A stretch of 64,000 nucleotides of DNA. It comes from Ustilaginoidea virens (taxonomy: Eukaryota > Ascomycota > Sordariomycetes > Hypocreales > Clavicipitaceae). Shown piece by piece: positions 14,598-24,517 of this stretch (position 1 is the first letter of the stretch; each line of letters opens with the position of its first letter). A program made the translations under genes and the position numbers. The notes under the pieces were generated by a model. It had not been told where the DNA came from. It made no database searches and was given only the letters and a program-made list of their open reading frames with translations. The stretch covers positions 62,001 to 126,000 of the forward strand of contig NC_057321.1 in NCBI RefSeq assembly GCF_000687475.1, in the 5' to 3' direction.

Positions 14598-15735
14598 TTA
14601 CCTGCATATTCTCTAAAAGGCCACACCCTATCTCCGCCTACATTTAATATATATATCGGTTCGAGCCTAATACGACTCTATATTCCCTTAATTAACCGTA
14701 TTAAGACCCCGAATATATCTAAGCCGAACCCTAATAGCGGCTAAGCCGTAAGCGGCGCAACGACCCCTATAGAACTTAATATTATAGAAATCCTGCGACC
14801 TATAAGCGGTCTAACCGCCCTATCTGCCGAGCACTTCGGCCCTTTAGAGCGCAGATATAAGCCATAGTACGCTACGGGCGACTATTTATTAGAGGGTGAT
14901 TCCTCCGATAAGGAGTATAAATACGCCTATAACGAAGAGTTTTTATATAAGCGGTATGACTAAAAAATGCAGGCGATTGGTATTCTCCCCGTCTGCGTGC
15001 GAAAAAGTAAGAGCAAAAGCTACTTTTACTACTAAAATGCGTACAGCTCGTATATATAGCTCGACTTTAAGCTTGCCGGTAATCTTAGACTTTGGCGGAT
15101 CTATCGGGCGTAGATTAAGGTATATAAGGACGGTACTATTGTTATTAAACCTATGCGTCTTGCGACTAAGACGATTAAGGCCTAGGCTGCTATCCTCTCG
15201 CCCTCTTTTCGGGCCCTTAATAACCAGTGGCGGTATACTATAGCCGCCGACTAAATAACTCCCTATATCCTATATCTTGCTTTTGGTCCCCGCGGTGCCG
15301 CTAATAAGGCATTAACCAATATCTCTTAGGCTATAACTCCCTTTTGCTGTTAAGCCAGGTCGGTCGTCGATCTGGCCCCTATATTGAGCGTAATGTGGGA
15401 TATATAACGAGAGGCCTGGGAGTACCACGCCCGGATGGAGCAGTACCTGGCGGCTCCTACCCGGCCCCATCTGGCCCCCCCCATATTCCCCGTATAGTAT
15501 ATCCCCCGGAACGCCGTTACATTAGGGTCGTATGGGCAACCGTCCGCGTCAGGCCTACTCGCCGTATACACATCCGACCCCCTATAGATACCACTATAGA
15601 GGTTATACGCAGCCGCCCCCGCCACTACCGCCCCCGTAGCAGCCGCCGCCGCAGGGGTATGCCGATCCCGATAGTGCCGAAGAGGGCCTGTATAATAATG
15701 AGTATAGTGGTTATAACGTAAGAGAGGGGGGAGGA
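14598..15735 (+). pseudogene. Antisense ORF relic inside the chromovirus 3' region
   Basis: One plus-strand frame from about 14598 to 15475 reads coherently for about 290 codons. Its only stops are TAG or TAA that could be decayed CAG/CAA, whereas the minus strand shows no pol-like frame here. Pieces include IPLINRIKTPNISKPNPNSG, TPIELNIIEILRPISG, EHFGPLERRYKP, GDYLLEGDSSDKEYKYAYNE, DGTIVIKPMRLATKTIKA, FRALNNQWRYTIAAD and EYHARMEQYLAAP. At a C-run near 15475-15482 the sense changes frame and continues as a proline/tyrosine/glutamine-rich tail (YTQPPPPLPPP, ADPDSAEEGLYNNEYSGYN). I recognise no family. It lies between the chromodomain and the 3' LTR, opposite to pol. It could be a captured host gene or an element-specific antisense gene. 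Confidence 0.6.
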
Positions 15736-15889
15736 TAGTATTAGCCTAAGAGAGGGGCGTATAAGCTTAGTGGTTTATTTTTTTTTTTTTTTTTTTTTTA
15801 AGGGTTTTTTTTTTTTTTTTGTAAATAGGCATTTAAGCATCGTTTATAGGTCTAGTAGACCTCGTTTCGATAGCCCGGAGGGCCTATTA

Positions 15890-18800
15890 TATATATAAAT
15901 ATCACCCCATTTGGTTTCAAATGCCTCTTATGCCGCTAAATCTTTAAAGTTTTCTAAGGGTTCCTATATAAATAAATTATACCCTTTCTATTTGACTAAT
16001 ATATTACGGTTCCTACCCTAACCCTAAGCGTTTTTCGCCGCTAGTATCGCCTTAACCTTATATTCCTCGTATAGCTAATTAGAGTCTTACGGGAGAATAA
16101 ATAGGGGCTTTAGCCTAGTATCGATTACGGTCTATATTAGGAGTGGATTGGATATAGCCTATTCGATAAGGTTGATATAAAAAACTAAATAGATACCCTT
16201 AGGGATATTAAGCTAGATAATAAGCAGGGATAGGACGGCGATAATAATATATTTAGTAGAGACCTAGTCGAGCTTTTTATAAGGGCGGTTCGTCTTAATA
16301 TTCCTTAAGCTAAGCTATATGCAGTCTCTAACCTAGAAACGCTTTACTAAGTAGCGTAAATAGTTTATTACGTCCTATTATCGTTATTATGCGAAAGTAA
16401 TAGTAGTTTAGGCTAACTCCCCTCCCTCTTAGAGGTTAGCTAGGAAGAGAGCTGCCTGCCCTTTTAGTATTTTTAAGCTTAATATTACCTCTAAGGCCGG
16501 CATAATAGTTAGTATATCGAACCTATTAAGGAGTCGGTTCGGGCTAAACCCTATTATTAATAATATCTAATTATTTAGGGCGAGTTAGTATACCGCGAGG
16601 TGCTTAGGCTAGTCGTATTGGTTAAAGGAGATTATAATATAGAAGATAGTCTAGACCTTTTAGTTTATTTATTCTATACTATTATCGGTTTAGGGGTAAT
16701 ATATAGTCGAGAGGAGTTATTCGGTCCTAACTGCCTTATAAAGTATCGTTTAGAATTATCCTACCTAATCTAAGCTTTTATCGCTAATAATCTCGTTAGG
16801 GAATCTATAGAAGTACTATTAGTATTATTAGAATTGCTCTATGCACTCTTCGGCTATTATAAAGTGTATCGCCTCTAGCTAGATATACTTTAATAAGTAG
16901 TCGGTAATTACTATAAGGAAGCGTGGGTCGGAAGAGTTATAGGCAGGGAGGTTTATTATAAAGTCTACTAATATTTACGATTAGAAACGGTCTAGGATCG
17001 ATAAAGGCTATAGCAGACCCTATTGTAATTAGCGGCTCTTATGTGCCCTGCGGCATTAATAATTCTAAATAAACCTTACTACCTTAGATAATATATTATC
17101 GAAATGATAATCCCATTATAGCAATTAGAAGGTAGTGTTCTTCCCTAGGTGACCCGCTATAGGCGAGTTATAGCACTATTAAATCACTATTATAGTTAAA
17201 GGCTCGAATAATGGGAGCTATATCCGCCCCCGGTAAAGCAATATGCTATATGCGTTTAGGGTATAATCTGCAATTTATTCCTATATCGCTGCCTCTATAG
17301 GGAATTATCGCTCTCTATTTGCTACTGCTATCTATTATGCCTAGTATGTATTATCTTTAGATATCGCTTAGTCCTAAAGAGCCTAAAGGTAAGTATTAGC
17401 GAAGATATATAGGCTATAAGGTAGGGTAACCTTTAAATCTAAAGTCGGGGTCTTAATGCCTTCTATTTTATCTATATTAAGTGCTAAAATAGATAGCAGT
17501 TTTAGGATCTGGCCGATTTGTAGCTTTACCCTATCTGCTTTTTATTCTTATTAAGAAAGCGTATTGAGGCATTAGGCTTATAACCTTAGCCTATATTAAA
17601 GATAGAAGTTAAAGAGCGCTAGAGTTTCGGCCTATTAGGCTTATCGCTTAGATATTTCTTATAGTTAGGTAAAGTACTTTAGGTTCTTATAGTCGGTAAG
17701 GATAGTAAAGGGGGAGGCTACTAAATAGAGTTTTACTAATTATACCTTAAGGTAAGAGATAATAGTAAGGAGTTCTTTATTGTATATAGTATAGTTCTAT
17801 TCTGCATCTAATAAGTAAGTAGAATAGTATGCGATAGGGTATAATATATTATCCTCCCCGACCTACGATAGATAGCTATTAAGGGCTATATTAGAACTAT
17901 CTGCCTTAAGGACTATCTTTTTATTAGGATCTTATTAAGCGAGAACCGGAGATAATATAAAATACTATTTAAGCGCCTAGAATACTACTTCTTCTTTATC
18001 TAACTATTAGAATAGAACCCTTTTCTTTATTAACCTAACTAAAAGGTTGGCGAGGCGGGAGAAGTCTGGGATAAAATCGCGGTAGAAGTTGGTAAAGCCG
18101 AGGAAACTATAAATGCCTTTTAATTTCGTAAGTGCTTCCTAGTTTTAGATAGCTTTAATCTTTTTGGGGTTTAAATGGATTTCCTTTCTAGCTATTACGA
18201 TATATCCTAGGTACTAGACCTCCTTTACTATAAAGTCGCATTTATTAAGATTTAAATTTAAGCCGGCCTTTTATAGTCGTCGAAGGATTTCCTTAATGCG
18301 CCCTATATAGTCTGCCTTTAATCCCCTAGTATAGATTAAAACGTTATTAAGGTAGGCGGTTATAAAGTCTCTTAGTGTATTCCCTAAGGCCCTGTTAATA
18401 TATCTTTAAAAGGTTATAGGGGCCCCGGTCAGGCTAAATGGCGTAATAAGCTATTCAAATAGTCCGAATCATATGCGGAATATAATTAAGTATTTATCGC
18501 CCTCTACAATACATATCTTATAGAATGCTATATATACGTCAACCTTAGTAAACTATTTCGCCTAGGATAGGGATTGTAATATCTCCTTAATTAAAAAGAG
18601 GGGGTATTAGTCTTAGGCTATAACCTTATTAAGGGCCCGGTAGTTGATGTAAAAATGCCACCCGCTATTCCCCTTTTTGGCTAGTAGGATTAGTACTACT
18701 ATTAATAAGGAGCTCGCTTAGATCTATCCTTTATCTATTAGGTTAGTTACTTATCTCCGAACTTTAAATAATTGGTCTCGTGGTATATTATATAATAGGC

Positions 18801-20690
18801 CCTAAGGTAGGTCTAGTTGGCTCTTATCTATAGTCTTTTTGAGCCGGATATAGTAATCTAATATGCCTTAGTATAGAGGGAGACTGGAAGCCTTCTTTTT
18901 ATTAAAGAGGTCGGCGAATTCCTATAATTTTATTAGGAGTACCTATAGCTCTTACGATTATAGGGTAGAGTCTTAATAAGGTAGTAGTATAATGCAGAAG
19001 ATATATATTATCTCCTATAAGCTTATCGTAATAAAAAAAGTCGACCAATCCCTAGAGCGTTTCGCCTACTTTAGTATACTATAAAAGATGGAGCTAAGGA
19101 TATTTACTACAGTTAGACCTTATCGTCTTTTCGTCGATTCCTTAACGATAAGGCTATCTACCGATCCGATCTTTAATTAGTACTGCTTCGCCTATAGTAT
19201 AATATTATAGTGCTCTATCTAAGGTATCCTAAGGATAATATCGTGGGTAAGGCTTAGGATAATATAAAGTATAACTATAGACGGCTATCTATCGATATTA
19301 ATCGCTATACGGATAATATAGGTAATAGAGGAATATATTACCTTATATTCTCTTAAATAGCTCTAAATATCTATTGCTGTTCCGATTTCCCTGCATTATA
19401 GTAGGCGGATAGGTTAGAGGCTTAACTATTATACTATCTTTTCGCTTATAGCGCTATAGTAGTTATATCCCGAGTCGATTAAAGTATTAATAAAGGTATA
19501 AGATTTATATAAGATTGGTACTAAAAAGGGGTGTCTATCTATTTATTCTATAATCTCTTTTAATTCCTTCTATAATTAGGCCGGGGTTTATATATATATC
19601 TTAAGCCCTCTAATAAGACTAGATTTAAAGGCTATTCTTTTTCTTAATCTTTATTGCTACTTTCGATCTTTACGACTCGTAAGTCTAGCGAGGCTACTTT
19701 AACTGTATTTGGCCGGATTACTAGTAGTAGGTAGTATATATTCCTCTAATGCTTAGAAGAGCTATATTAAAGATAAAGACCTTTCTTTCTGCATTCTTTA
19801 TATTATTCTATAGAGACCTATATCGCTTTGGGTGAATTACCCTTCGAGTCTAGCTTATTAACGCCTGATATTTATATATCGCTTTTGGAATCTTAAGCGT
19901 AGGTTGGTCGGGAATAGGCTAAGCCCGGTTAGTAGTTAATAGTCAGGCTAGTCTTAATATCGATAGCAATTTATCGGTAGCAATCTACCGCCGAATAGTA
20001 ATTATAATAGGAGACCCTAAGGCTAATAATCTTATTAGCTATATAAGTATTAAGCGCCGATCGGAGATATTTTAGCTTAACTTCCTTAGGCTAACTGAGA
20101 CCACTAGTAAGTATAAGTTTTTCCTCGAATCGCATAAAGAAGGCAGCAAAAGGTTCTTTAAGGCCCTAGCATAAAGAGTACTTAAGCTTAATAATAGCGC
20201 GATCCTACTAATATAGGTCCTTAAAGAGATGTTAGAGGTATTTAAAGAACTTTATTATATTATAATTATAAGCTGTACCGTTCTTAAAGAAGGCTGCGAC
20301 CTATAATTAGACTGTAAACAATAGGTTCTAGAAGATAAATATCTATTAAGTCTTTTTGTCTCTAATAAAGTCCCTATCGATCTTAAGTTTGTATTATATA
20401 AAGGTCTGCTAGGCTATAAATATAGCCTTTTTGCCATTAAAGGGGTCCCCTATTGGGATCGGCTTACGCTTTAGCTAGGTATCCTAAGTAGTAAAAAGGG
20501 GGTCGTTCTATTATACAACTAGGGCCGGTTGGGTAGTATTTTAGGAGCTATTTAACTAGTTCGCAAGGAGGGTCTATAGTAAGGCGGCAATAGCAGCGAG
20601 GTATTACGCGTTAGTCTGCATTTGCGCCTCTATCTATTATAATCCTAATGCGAGCTACTCCATTTGGGTATATATATTACGTCGGGGGTG
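15890..20690 (-). pseudogene. Gag-Pol of the Ty3/gypsy chromovirus (RIP-inactivated)
   Basis: Minus-strand reading, with stops. Gag lies at about 19.95-20.65 kb (LKEPFAAFFMRFEEKLILTS, KYLRSALNTYIANKIIS). A CCHC zinc-knuckle remnant is near 19.77 kb (ECRKKGL...SSKH). Retropepsin is near 19.47 kb with TLIDSG. Reverse transcriptase spans 18.2-18.7 kb (INYRALNKV, KVDVYIAFYKI, FGLFE-LITPFSLTGAP), with the catalytic YLDD read as YLNN. RNase H is at 17.6-18.0 kb (VLKADSSNIAL, YYSTYLLDAE-NYTIYNKELL). Integrase is near 16.4-17.2 kb (DFIIDLPAYNSSDPRFLIVI, PNEIISDK). The C-terminal chromodomain is at 15.93-16.07 kb (YEEYKVKAILAAKNA, LVK-KGYNLFI-EPLENF). The integrase-terminal chromodomain places it among chromoviruses, which target heterochromatin. 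Confidence 0.9.
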
Positions 20691-20813
20691 TCGTAGTCTC
20701 GGGTTATCTATACCCATTTCTCTAGGTGTACTTATCTCGATATCTTATATAGCCTGCATCATCGGCTCTATAATATAAGGTTATAACAGTAAGGCTGAGA
20801 GAGTCTATTTAAA

Positions 20814-21066
20814 TGTAAAGGACTAGCCCTAGGGCTACTGCGAATAGGCGTCGAATAAATATATTAAATAGACTAAAGAGGAAAAAGAGAGGACCTGAAT
20901 AGGGGGCTCTCGATAGTCTATTTAATTATACGTTAGCATGGGTCGGGGTCCTGGCGTAGTCCCGTGACCCCGTGCCGCTGACTTATATGACCCTACCTAG
21001 GCTAGGCATAGGCGCAGCCCGAGTCCTAGCCACATTATGGCGCGGGCGTAGCCCGAGCCCGTAACA
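20814..21066 (-). repeat. 5' LTR of the chromovirus
   Basis: On the minus strand it begins TGTTACGGGCTCGGG and ends GTCCTTTACA. It retains more CpA/TpG than its partner. It is followed at once by the GATGC target duplication and by the interrupted Helitron repeat. I could not identify a convincing tRNA primer-binding site just inside it. Confidence 0.9.
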
Positions 21067-21290
21067 GATGCGCTTATAAAATAATAATATTAATATAATT
21101 GAGTGTATCCGGCCTAGGTTAGCTTGGATTCGATCTATAGGCTGGATGCGCTCCCCTGTCCCGATAAATTAATTAATATAAAAGAAATGGGATTATTAAA
21201 TATTAAGTGTATCCGGCCTATAGTTAGGCTGGACTCGATATATAGGCTGGATATACTCGTGCTAATGTTATTCTTATATTCTTATTAATT
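21067..21290. repeat. Subterminal hairpin repeats, right part
   Basis: This continues the unit series interrupted at 13910: GCTTATAAAATAAT..., then two more GGCCTA...CTATAGGCTGGAT units (near 21120-21155 and 21207-21255), each with the same inverted GGCCTATAG/CTATAGGCT pair. Confidence 0.7.
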
Positions 21291-21300
21291 GTATCTAGCC

Positions 21301-21590
21301 TGTGGCCGCTATTTAGGCGGTATATTATTTCTTCTTTAATAGAAGGGGTAGTATATCGCTCGGGCGTTATAAGCGATTGCGTTATTTAGGCGGTATATTA
21401 TTTCTTCTTTAATAGAAGGGGTAGTATATCGCTTGGGCATTATAATAATAAGCGACTGCGCTATCTAGGTGGTATATTATTTCTTCTTTAACAGAAGGGG
21501 TAGTATATCGCTCGGGCGTTATAATAATAAGCGATTACGCCATTTAGGCGGTATATTATTTCTTCTTTAATAGAAGGGGTAGATAATAGG
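21301..21590. repeat. Four tandem copies of an about 75-80 bp unit
   Basis: Each copy contains TTAGGCGGTATATTATTTC, then TTCTTTAATAGAAGGGGTAG and, except in the last, TATATCGCTCGGGCGTTATA followed by a variable ATAATAAGCGATT linker. Copies differ by a few transitions. The array probably belongs to the Helitron 3' end. Confidence 0.85.
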
Positions 21591-23382
21591 TATCTAGGAG
21601 ACGGTCAAAATCAGGATCATTAAAAGATATAGGATTAAGCTATATAATCAATTATAGAGTGCTCAATTAAAATAATTATTATTATATCTCGATATATTGT
21701 AATACGTATATAGTATGGTGTGGTATCGCGATAACCTTATTTACATCCCCCCCCCCCTTCCCCTCCCTCTATTGCAATTAGTATCAATGTGTTATATACT
21801 AGAATTGGTAAATTGGTATTCAACCTAAGCTATAAGCAAAGAGGTCGTGTTTTAATGCAGTTGGTAGTAAGGCCGGCATTACCAATTCGCTGATAAACAC
21901 TATATAAGACCGGCCCTTGTGTAGTAGACCTCGTTGTAAGTGTATGGGCATTAAGGCTGCTTCCTTGCCTAGTTCAAAAAGAAGAAACCCCCCCTGCTAT
22001 AGTTGGAAGTTAAGGATAGTAGGTTGGATTAGTGATAGTAGGGTGTTATATATAAATAGATTAGCTTAGATAGTAATTGAATATGCCTTCCACTATGATA
22101 CTAATATGTAATAGGATACAACTAACGACCGACGACTGATAACCGATAATTAACGACTAACGACCGATAATAACTACTAACGACTATCGACTACTAATGA
22201 CTTATACCGACTTATGCCGAATGATTGACCGATTGACCGACCGAAATAATTAAGACTATTATACTAACCTAATTACTGTTCTATGTATATTGGGGGCTTT
22301 GGTTACTTAATGATCTAGGTTGTGATATATTGCCTCGGGTTGTCAGACTGGTGCCTAAGGCGGCTGGGTTATTTATATAGCGTTAAGTCCTGGCTAGCCG
22401 CCTAATTAATACCTCTCCAATCTAGTGAGGGTAACCCCCATTTTTTAGTATATAGGAAATATTACGCGATATCTTAGATATTATATTTACGCGATATTAC
22501 GCGCGATATCTTCTAGTGGCAAGGGAGGTATGTTCCTAAGTGAGAACATAACGCAAAATATCGCCTATTTAATTGCACGTAGGGAAAGAAAGTAAGCATA
22601 TTTGCGAGTCTTAGCACTTTTGTGTATATTAAGGTCGTGCATTCGAATCCTGCGTGTGCGATTTTTTTTTATAAAAAATGGGGCCATATACAGTCTGACT
22701 AATTAGATTGTAATTTTTGGAGAAAAGTGGGGCCGCAAAAAAATTAATCCCGACCTATAATCACACTCATAGGGCTCCTCCGCTTTCCCTGTGCCTTTGA
22801 GACCGAAGAATTCGGCGGCACCCTAGTACTAACGCTAATTTTATGTTAGTGTATTGTCCTGATTAACTGGCTACACTCCACCCAAATGAACAATGGGAAC
22901 GAAATGCAGCGACACAAAGTAAGAAAGATGATGATAACTGACTGTCTTCATAAGCGAAACCGTTCTATCTATATATTCCGAGCATATGCCCCAAGAAAAG
23001 ACAGCCACAAGTCATATGGCCGGCTAGGCTAGTGAAAGGCTACAAAACCTCAACGACCATGAGTAGAGAACATGATTGACGCTTCAACGGACTTAGACTG
23101 CTCAATCTTAAAACCATGTCATCCACACCTCCAAGTTCAACGGCCAACAATCCAGCCAACAACCATTGATCACGACGGGGAACTCGTAACAAATCGTCGA
23201 CTGCATACCTCCGACAGGAAGATGTCGAAATCCAGACAGAAGTATGACAAAGTCCAAGCCAATCGCAACAGCCAGACGATCAGTCAATTCAGATGAGGGT
23301 TGCAAAAGCCATCGTTGGTGTTGGCTTGCGGATCTCGCGGCGGGTAGGAGAGCAAAGAACACTTCCGACGTGTGATGAGGCT
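21591..23382. other. Right edge of the transposon domain and spacer
   Basis: A+T-rich sequence with few CpA continues to about 22.66 kb, then composition returns to normal. It contains a C11 run at 21749-21759 followed by C/T-rich sequence, the simple repeat at 22.12-22.24 kb, and short ACGCGATAT words near 22.46-22.51 kb. Nothing codes recognisably. Downstream 22.7-23.38 kb is ordinary sequence, probably the 3' flank of the hydrolase gene. Confidence 0.5.
22118..22245. repeat. Imperfect CGACTAACGACCGATAA simple repeat
   Basis: The words AACGACCGA, CGACTAACGAC and CGACTTATGCCGA recur at a spacing of about 8-20 bp across this stretch and end in GATTGACCGATTGACCGACCG. It is non-coding low-complexity DNA in the A+T-rich block. 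Confidence 0.6.
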
Positions 23383-24517
23383 TCAAGCGTCGGTTGCTGC
23401 GGACTTCCCACGGCGACGACGGGATGGACCAACAATTCTTGCCAGCAGTTGTGGGTGACGCCTTAACATAGCAAGCTCAGACATTTCGACGAATCCGATG
23501 ATGCTGTTCGACACTTGTCCAACGGCTTCAACGATGGGCCAATGACCAATTTGAGGCACGGTATCGACAAGTTTGGGGGCAAGAAGATGCCACCTGATAC
23601 GCAAAGTTAAATCAAAGTTCACAAAGACTGGTGTGGAAGGGCCACAATGCTTACCGGTCACAGATATCCTCGCACACATCTGCGTGGCATGTTATGTCTT
23701 TGGACCCACGAAGGATTGTCAACGGGCAGTTAAGAGCGGGATATCTCGGTCGATCGGCATTGTAGAGAGCTTGGCACAATGAAGCGTATACCTCCGGGGT
23801 GTGCGACAACATCATGGTTCGAAGGAATTTTTTCTGCTCGTCCGTTGCGAATTCCGCCGTCACGCTAAGCACCTTGTCTGCCAGGACCTCCAGGCCCGCT
23901 GCGAGTTGGGGGAAAAATCAGCGACAGGTCGAAAAGGGCAGGGAAGGTTATTAGAAGATCAAATCCTACATCTCGCTAGTATTCGCTGCCGAATACACAT
24001 TATTTCTTTCGTGACGGGGTGGGGGTTGAGTGGTGCGATCATCATAATGCCCCAGACTTCAACATGGAGAGCCAATTCGCATGCGACCAAGGTTCCCAAG
24101 GAGTGAGCTACGATGAGAACGCGCCGGATGCCCAAGTGCCTCAGCAGGGCGAGCGGAACTCGGCACATTGTCTCGATGCTGGTTTCGCGTCCATTGGAAG
24201 TCGACTGACCGGAGCCTGTAAACCTGTGAGTTTGAGACGGGGATGCGGGCGGAGGGGGAAAGGGTGAAATGACCTGGCACATCGTAAGACAGGCACGTGT
24301 GTCCCTTGTTGGACACCCTCTGTATGATATCCGAATAGGAGCTGCGGGTGGCGCCCAGTCCCGGGATGAACAGTATGGTCTTGAAGATCAACAGTTCCGC
24401 GTCAAACTCGCCACTCAAGTCGTCGCCGCTGTCCGATTCATCGTCCGGAATAGGTTGGGGGACTGCAGGGGTGAGTCTGTAGTGAATCTTTTGATCGTCG
24501 ACGGTGATGAAGGGCAT
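23383..24517 (-). CDS. Alpha/beta-hydrolase fold protein, 314 aa, 4 exons
   Basis: Proposed exons are 24517-24274, 24215-23970, 23898-23655 and 23593-23383; introns of 58, 71 and 61 bp have GT-AG ends and keep frame. The core strand and oxyanion region is LLIFKTILFIPGLGATRSSY (about residues 45-64), followed by SYDVPGSGQS across intron 1. The nucleophile is Ser120 in VAHSLGT, the acid is probably Asp231 in GSKDITC, and the base is His262 in IGHWPIVEA, so the triad is complete. The protein starts directly at MPFITVDDQKIHY with no signal peptide, so it is probably cytosolic. An acidic insert (DDESDSGDD) precedes the core. Substrate is unknown; the fold includes ring-fission-product hydrolases and lipase-like enzymes. 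It ends in a basic patch (PSRRRRGKS). Intron 2 placement is the least certain, resting on frame and on ILARSGLEVLADK continuity. Confidence 0.85.

Larger units (their letters stand above)
13911..21066 (-). mobile_element. Full-length Ty3/gypsy chromovirus, 7.16 kb, RIP-inactivated
   Basis: Two direct repeats of 253 bp (13911-14163 and 20814-21066) bound a 6.65-kb internal region. The element is flanked by the 5-bp duplication GATGC (13906-13910 and 21067-21071). On the minus strand the order is 5' LTR, gag, zinc knuckle, protease, reverse transcriptase, RNase H, integrase, chromodomain, then an antisense ORF relic, a polypurine tract and the 3' LTR. Stops and G-to-A/C-to-T changes occur throughout. 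The paired TSD and both LTRs show the copy is structurally complete, so it was a single intact insertion silenced afterwards. Confidence 0.93.
7421..21590 (+). mobile_element. RIP-decayed autonomous Helitron, interrupted by two LTR insertions
   Basis: A plus-strand RepHel relic (Rep and Pif1 domains, listed separately) is bracketed by subterminal repeats at 7434-7494 and at 13.79-13.91 plus 21.07-21.59 kb. The right-hand repeats are split by the Ty3/gypsy element, because sequence flanking the GATGC duplication reads continuously across it. Decay is almost entirely CpA-to-TpA on either strand. The exact TC...CTRR termini are not identified, so both ends are approximate. Confidence 0.75.

Noticed and set aside
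15344..15721. Arg/Pro-rich plus-strand frame within the chromovirus as a separate gene
   Set aside because: It overlaps the longer RIP-consistent antisense frame set in a different phase. The P/Q/Y-rich phase fits better with the upstream coding relic.
22600..22672. tRNA-like stretch (CATTCGAATCC followed by a T run)
   Set aside because: The B-box-like word is present, but the T-stem and acceptor pairs do not form and no proper A box was found in range. At best it is a relic.
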